Source: Erythroxylum novogranatense
Taxonomy: Eukaryota > Streptophyta > Magnoliopsida > Malpighiales > Erythroxylaceae
Length of the DNA: 64,000 nucleotides
Direction: 5' to 3'
NCBI GenBank assembly: GCA_029891385.1
Contig: CM057229.1
Span: 3,659,001 to 3,723,000, forward strand
Shown here: piece after piece, positions 58,639 to 64,000 of the stretch
Layout: each line of letters opens with the position of its first letter
Numbering within the stretch: the first letter of the stretch is position 1
Notes under the pieces: model-generated
Database searches by the model: none
What the model saw: only the letters and a program-made list of their open reading frames with translations
Told to the model about the DNA's origin: nothing
Program-made: the position numbers and the translations under genes

Positions 58639-60970
58639 TCATTTGCAGACAGTCTTTAGTCTCTTTGCTGCCTGAACAAACCCCACAATGACCTGCAACT
58701 CGTCCAGTTGCTTCAGTAGCAGAGAAAAATACTATTCAGAAAGATTCTTTTAAGTTCCAGATAATAGTATAACAAGCAGGGACAAGAAAAATAGGAAAAC
58801 TGCATAGATATGCAACTACCTGCGACATGAAGTGCCTCTGAACACCATCAACTAGTTGCTCTTTTGATGGGTTGGGGATAGCATCCATCTGGAAACATGA
58901 CCGGTATAAATTTATACATATTACATGATATTGACAGTAATGAAAGTTCTCTTAGTTAAGAACTCACAAGATTGAAGTGTCGCCAATATCTCCATAAAGC
59001 AGCCATTTCCAGCTTGCTAAGGTCAACTTTCTGATGACAAGAAAACACACGTATAAAACACAGAAGCAAAGGGTATTGGCAGATCTGATGGATTGTACAG
59101 CAAAAGCTGTGTGCAAAAATGTTAACAACAGTGTGAAGAACTATTAATTGAGGTAATTTAAACAACATACCATGGCCCCACGAGGTGTAGAAACAGAACC
59201 CTTGGACTGAGAGTCGCATGAGAGAGACCTGCTAAAAGTCTTGTGAGATGATCCTGTTGATTTATGCGTCCGATGCCTTGATCTATGGGACTTTTGGGTG
59301 TCATCGGATGCTGGAAAGTCAGGGATGATAGCACAAGAATTGAAAAGGGTGGTGGGACCAATCAAAAGAAGAAAACTATGGATTAGACAAGATGGCTTTT
59401 GCTAAATAGTGAAAGTTAAAGTTGGACAGAATGGATCCAATGTACCAAACTCCAGCACTTTTTAACTCGTAGTCATGCTATCACAAAGCCACAATTTATG
59501 CTCAAGCAAACACTTATTACTTCAAAAGATTAACTGTACGAATTTGGATATTACCGAGGAAGAAGTTAGAAGTTGTTTCATAGAATCGGTATTGCTACAC
59601 TAGGAAAGGTCATTAAATAAAATTCAGAATGGTCGATAAACTAAGAAATCCCTGCAAGAGCAAAATCAGTATATCAAGAAACTAGAGACTTTAGCAGTGC
59701 ATCTCTTCTGATAATTCCTACTGATTCAATCTCTAAGGATTTGGTTATCGTATAACAACGGTCAATCAATGAAATTTACTAACTGAACTAACCCATGTCA
59801 GATCCATTCCACTGTGCATTTTCAAATTCTAGGTCGTCGTCATCTTCATTTCCAGTGGGAGCCTCAATCACACTAAGGGCATTCCTCTGTAGCTTTACTT
59901 CTATCCCATTAGTAAGAACCTGCAATTTTCAGTTGTCGAACATATAAATTAGACAAAAATTACAATTACAAGGCAGCCATTAGCAAAAGCTAGACGATGA
60001 GCTGGCAAGCAGCAAATGCAGATAAGACTTATAATCAACATGCATATAGTCCCCTTCAACACTCGTTAAATGGCAATCTACCAATCCATTCACGGAACAA
60101 TCGGCAAAAACAAAGAGCTTCAGGAACTTGAAAATATCAAGCGCACTTCATTAAATCTAAGAAATCAAACTTATTTCGGATTAGTAGCATATAATAATGG
60201 TAACACACCCTTCAGGAAAAGAAAGATGATCAGAAAAGGAAAGAAATTGAAGAATAAATCCAAATCTAAGATGAAATCACGTCAAAAAAGCCAATTGAAG
60301 GCCCCTTATCGTGAAAATCCCATCAATACTCCAGATCGGATGGTGAAATTTCACATGCAATGAAAACCCAATACCTAACTTCCATAAGTAAAATTTAAAA
60401 ACTGAATACATCACCGTACTTTTTGCAAATATGATACAAAGGGCACCTGTGCTTTACCAATTTGTTATCAAAAACGCATATAAATATTCCTCAGAAAGGC
60501 TGTTACTTTGAAGATCACATTTGCAAATATGATACTAACCGTTGCATCACCAAAAGAATCTCTAACCGACTTCAAATTAAACACAATTAAGAAATCAAAA
60601 TCCAACACAACAGAGTTTAATCCGCAGTGTCGAAAAAAAGAGCCTATTTTGACGATTGAAAAGAATCAGAAAGCACTCATGAATCCAACATTTACACAAA
60701 GCAAGACAAATATCTTAAAAAAAAACACTTTCTTTCTGAAAACCCAGAAAAATCCAAGCAAATTACCAGCCAATGCCAACCACCGAGACCAACAGCCTTC
60801 TTGACCACACCTTGAAGACCCACAAGGACCGACTTGGTTCTGTTATTGCCTGTAACAACCACCTTAGTGTGACGTGGCAACACGGAAAGCTCCTCTTCGC
60901 TACTATCTCCACAGCTCTGCAAGTGTGAAGAGAACCCCCCATTCACCGAACTCTCCACAGTCTCCAACAT
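58639..60970 (-). CDS. SAP30-like Sin3-binding protein (histone deacetylase complex subunit)
   Basis: Six coding exons give 224 residues with every GT-AG junction in frame: 60767-60970, 59793-59919, 59171-59310, 58968-59030, 58820-58888 and 58639-58710. The N-terminal half has ELSVLPRHTKVVVTGNNRTK and GLGGWHWL, then TNGIEVKLQRNALSV and an acidic EDDDDLEFE. A Ser/His/Arg-rich linker follows (about 112-156). The C-terminal KVDLSKLEMAALWRYWRHFN (158-177) and PNPSKEQLVDGVQRHFMSQ form the SAP30 Sin3-binding domain. In animals and yeast SAP30 bridges Sin3 and histone deacetylases in the nucleus; the plant role is inferred by homology. The ATG at 60970 is the first in frame. A GA-rich leader precedes it. 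Confidence 0.9.
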
Positions 60971-61400
60971 ATCACTCTCCTCCAACTCAAACGAACCAAA
61001 GCCACCCGCAAAACCAGAGCCTCACAGCACAAAACCACAATCGGCAGAAAGATCATGCATTGCTGAGTAAGCTCATGGCAGTTTCAAATGCGGAAGGAGA
61101 GAGAAACAAGAGATATTTGGGATTTTCTTAGAGAGAAAAAGCACAGATGGAGAGAGAGAAAGAGAAAGAGATAGCTTTCCCTTCTTTTTTTTTTTCTGCC
61201 CCTCTCGTGTGTGTCTGTGAATGTGATAGAGAGAGAAGATTAGAGTGGCTGCGTTGTTGTGCTTATTGGCTGTGTTTCTATGAATCCCGACGAGCTCTAA
61301 TTGACGAATAGCAGAAGGCCACGTAAAGTAGGGAGACGTTCGGTGATGGTCTCGTTACTCATGCCACTTTGCTTTAGAGAGAGAGAGAGAAACGGAGGTT
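60971..61400 (-). promoter_or_regulatory. 5' leader and GA/CT-rich promoter of the SAP30-like gene
   Basis: Upstream of the ATG the plus strand shows agagagagaaagagaaagag (61146-61170) and gagagagagagaga (61376-61391). On the gene's strand these are CT repeats, which are common near plant transcription starts. Confidence 0.5.
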
Positions 61401-61920
61401 TTCAAAATACCAGTAGCGGTTTTTAATTTAAAATACATATACTCCCAACAAAAACGACGTAGGAGTTGACTGTTTGACTACCGCGTTGCAGCCGAATTGA
61501 CGGATACGCCCTTGCTCCCCTGTATTTACTCTGTCAATTTGAATTTGAAATTGAAATTTTCAAGCGAAACACAAATAGTCTTTTAAAATTAATATACTAT
61601 TTAATATTTAAAATAATTACATTTTATTAAAATTTATGTGATTAATATATTAATAATTATGTATTTAGAATGTAATTATTTAATATTTTAAATATATAAT
61701 CTTTACATTATTTTAAGCAATAAAGTTGAAAGTTGAAACTGCAAGAGAAAAAGCAAATGGAGGGAACAGAAAATAAAGTAACGTCCGTCAGAGGGAAGTG
61801 GGACGTAACGGAAAACCCCGAAATTCGTCAGCGGGACCCACGTGTTGGGGACCTACCAGCCGTCGGTGCTGTCTTATCCAACATGGGACTCTACCACTAT
61901 TAATTATTTTTTTCCTTATA

Positions 61921-62195
61921 ATAACATCATTAAATTACGCTAATCTATCCAACGTTGTGTGTTCAGCGTTCTTACTTCTTACCCCTTTTTACTTTCCCGC
62001 CACTGCGGATTCATAACAGCCGTTCATTGAGGATCATCGCGGTTACATCCGTTGGATCGTTATCTTTCCTCCTAATACCGTTACATTATGCTAGTAAACC
62101 CAACGTTGCGTGTTCTTTCCTTTTCGTTTTCCGCCACTGCGGCGGAATGATAACAGCCGTTCATCCGGGATCATCGCGGTTACATCCGTTGGATT
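61921..62195 (+). repeat. 137-bp tandem duplication, two units
   Basis: Both units contain cgccactgcgg, ataacagccgttcat and gatcatcgcggttacatccg followed by ttggat, at an offset of 137 bases. The 3' halves are nearly identical, while the 5' halves are more diverged. Confidence 0.85.
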
Positions 62196-63280
62196 AAGAA
62201 AAAAGTCGAAGCCGCAGCATCACAAGAGGTCGTGGCATGTTGACATAACATGTGTAATCATAGCAAAGTGTGTGACATAAAAGAAGGAACGGCTCTTTTT
62301 TTAATCGTCACTGATTCACTATCCTGTGATTGGTAGCACCAAAGCCTACCATCTGAGCCGTTCATTCTCAATCGACTTCGTAAATGAAACAGAAGTGAGC
62401 GGTCTCTCATGTTAGTCGACCATCGAAGTTCACGCTATAGCATAATACGTGATCGAAATGTGAGGACAAAATCATGCAATGTGCCAAATAATGTAGTGCA
62501 ATCAGGCAGACAAAAGTAAGGCATGTGAGTTTTAGCCAAATATTGTTGACTATGATGCAATAGAATTGAAATTCCAAGAGTGACCCTTATAAGTTAATCT
62601 CACCAAGGTATAAAATTTATTTTAACCACATGCAAAAAAATGGGTTGAATGAAGGTAATTTTGGTGTTAATGATTGGTTATTTTGGTAGGATAACAAAGC
62701 GAAACTATGGAATGTGGTCGCGTAATTGGGCAACAGGTAGGAAACTACCCGATAAGGTGTGATTGGATGAAGGAGACAGGACATGTTGGTCCAGTATCTA
62801 ACTAATCTCCTTTCTTGCCCTAACCATCAATTAGGTCAAATTGAATTAAACTTAAATTAAAGATTAAATAAATTGTTAAGTTTGTGTGAGCTAAATTTAA
62901 TATTTATATTAAATAAATATTAAGTCTAATTCAATTTTAAAAATTAAGTTATTTTATATTTTTAATTTAAAAAAAATAGGGCTGACGTATTCCTAGGTGA
63001 CAGTATACTATACTCCAAAAGTTCAAATAGAATTATTCAGGACTCTTCCTTACAAAGGAGAAAATATCTAGATTTAGCTAAAATATGAACCATCATTCGG
63101 CTTACAAAATCCTTGGCGGGGACCATCCACCCAAACGAAGATACTGTCCGCTTCTGCATTATTTGAGCGCAACACATTATATTATCATTACCACCTCGTA
63201 ATAAAATAAAATTAAAAAGTATGATAATTCACAACCTTATCCCTAAATTATAGAGACACTATTTCTTTTAAACATATATA

Positions 63281-63465
63281 CAGAATGCACAATAGGAGTG
63301 GACGATGAAAAAAGTAGTAAATAACAACATACACGAAGCACTATATCGTAATCAGTAAATAAATTTTAAATACAGAATGTACAAAGGGGGTTGACGCTGA
63401 ATAAAGCAGTAAATAAATTAATACGCTCGACATTCAACCACAATCAGTAAATAAATTTTCAAACA
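63281..63465 (+). repeat. 92-bp tandem duplication, two units
   Basis: Both units start cagaatg[c/t]acaa and end aatcagtaaataaatttt, at an offset of about 92 bases. The middle is diverged. Confidence 0.75.
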
Positions 63466-64000
63466 CTAAATAAGGAAAATATCTTATTTACTATGTTTTT
63501 CTATTTTAATAAAGTAAAATTTTTAATTTAATATTAACTTTTAATACTTATATAAATTAGATCAAAATAATTATTTTGTTTACATAATATATTCATTAAA
63601 TACTCACCCAATAAAATAAAAATTATGTTATTTTTATTTTAATTAAGAATAAAATTTAATTTAATTGGGCCAAGTTGGGCTTAAATCTGACTGATTTCGG
63701 CCCAGTACCATCCCGGCTGTAGATAGTGTAGGCATGTGCCAGAGGAAGCTTAGGTGAGGTGTCACTTCTTGCTTTCTTTTATTTGGGTTACTTCGTCCTG
63801 TGGACTTATTCACGGAAGAGACTTGCTGGTCTAGAAAACACTCGTATCAATTTAATTATTGATTATATATATTAATTAAATTATCAAATACACATAATAA
63901 TTTTAAACTAAGAATATTTTAATAAAGTTTGAGCTAACACAGGTCATCTTATATTTATTTTTAATAGAGTTATAAATTTAATTTTGTGAAATTAAAATCT

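Larger units (their letters stand above)
61401..64000. other. Intergenic DNA with two tandem duplications
   Basis: I see no gene. A 137-bp tandem pair lies at about 61921-62195 and a 92-bp pair at about 63281-63465. The rest is AT-rich. Short open frames at 61798-62197 fall in the tandem repeat and lack any family signature. Confidence 0.45.

Noticed and set aside
1..64000. CRISPR array, bacterial operon, phage or plasmid origin
   Set aside because: The gene structure is clearly plant nuclear, and the regular repeats seen are transposon ends, tandem duplications or microsatellites.
1..64000. tRNA or rRNA genes
   Set aside because: I found only SINE-like A/B boxes without a full cloverleaf, and no rRNA signature.

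Overview
The window is nuclear DNA from a flowering plant, probably a rosid-like eudicot; I cannot name the species. The evidence is an AT-rich, gene-sparse layout, GT-AG introns, plant-specific gene families, and plant Copia, TRIM, SINE, LINE and CACTA elements. Six genes look intact. Splicing them by eye gives uninterrupted frames: an RNF5/RNF185-type RING E3 ligase (minus, 2.0-2.7 kb), a HOS3-type ELO-family membrane protein (plus, 12.4-13.3 kb), an LPAT4/5-type lysophosphatidate acyltransferase (plus, 3 coding exons, 15.8-18.0 kb), a 17-exon leishmanolysin-like M8 zinc peptidase with EGF-like repeats (minus, 20.3-26.2 kb), a mitochondrial calcium uniporter (minus, 2 exons, 36.0-37.1 kb) and a SAP30-like Sin3-binding protein (minus, 6 exons, 58.6-61.0 kb). 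A thaumatin-like (PR-5) pseudogene lies at 19.0-19.9 kb.

The rest is mostly transposable-element history. From 4.7 to 10.6 kb lies a dead minus-strand Copia element (gag, GAG-pre-integrase, integrase). A non-coding element of about 4.0 kb, bounded by TG...CA with a 5-bp target duplication (tatta), sits exactly at its primer-binding site. A near-perfect 166/160-bp foldback lies at 11.1-11.4 kb. An old TRIM copy is at 13.6-14.1 kb, and a LINE RNase H fragment at 29.9-30.1 kb. A 1.5-kb tandem duplication fills 31.9-34.8 kb. A TRIM-like element with three terminal repeats is at 39.8-40.4 kb, and inverted SINE-like copies are at 41.0-41.4 kb.

The most striking structure runs from 42,989 to 54,553. 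A small TRIM retrotransposon (163-bp LTRs, target duplication gattt) has its 3' LTR split by an 11.1-kb CACTA (En/Spm) transposon at 43,335-54,417. The CACTA carries decayed TNP2-type and TnpA-type (Ptta/En/Spm) genes, subterminal CCGACGG repeats, duplicated leader segments and an unidentified stretch between its two genes.

The genes are independent housekeeping or stress-related loci in ER protein quality control, lipid synthesis, proteolysis, mitochondrial Ca2+ uptake and chromatin. Nothing suggests a functional cluster. I found no new multi-gene system; the noteworthy content is the nested transposon architecture and several unassigned repeats.
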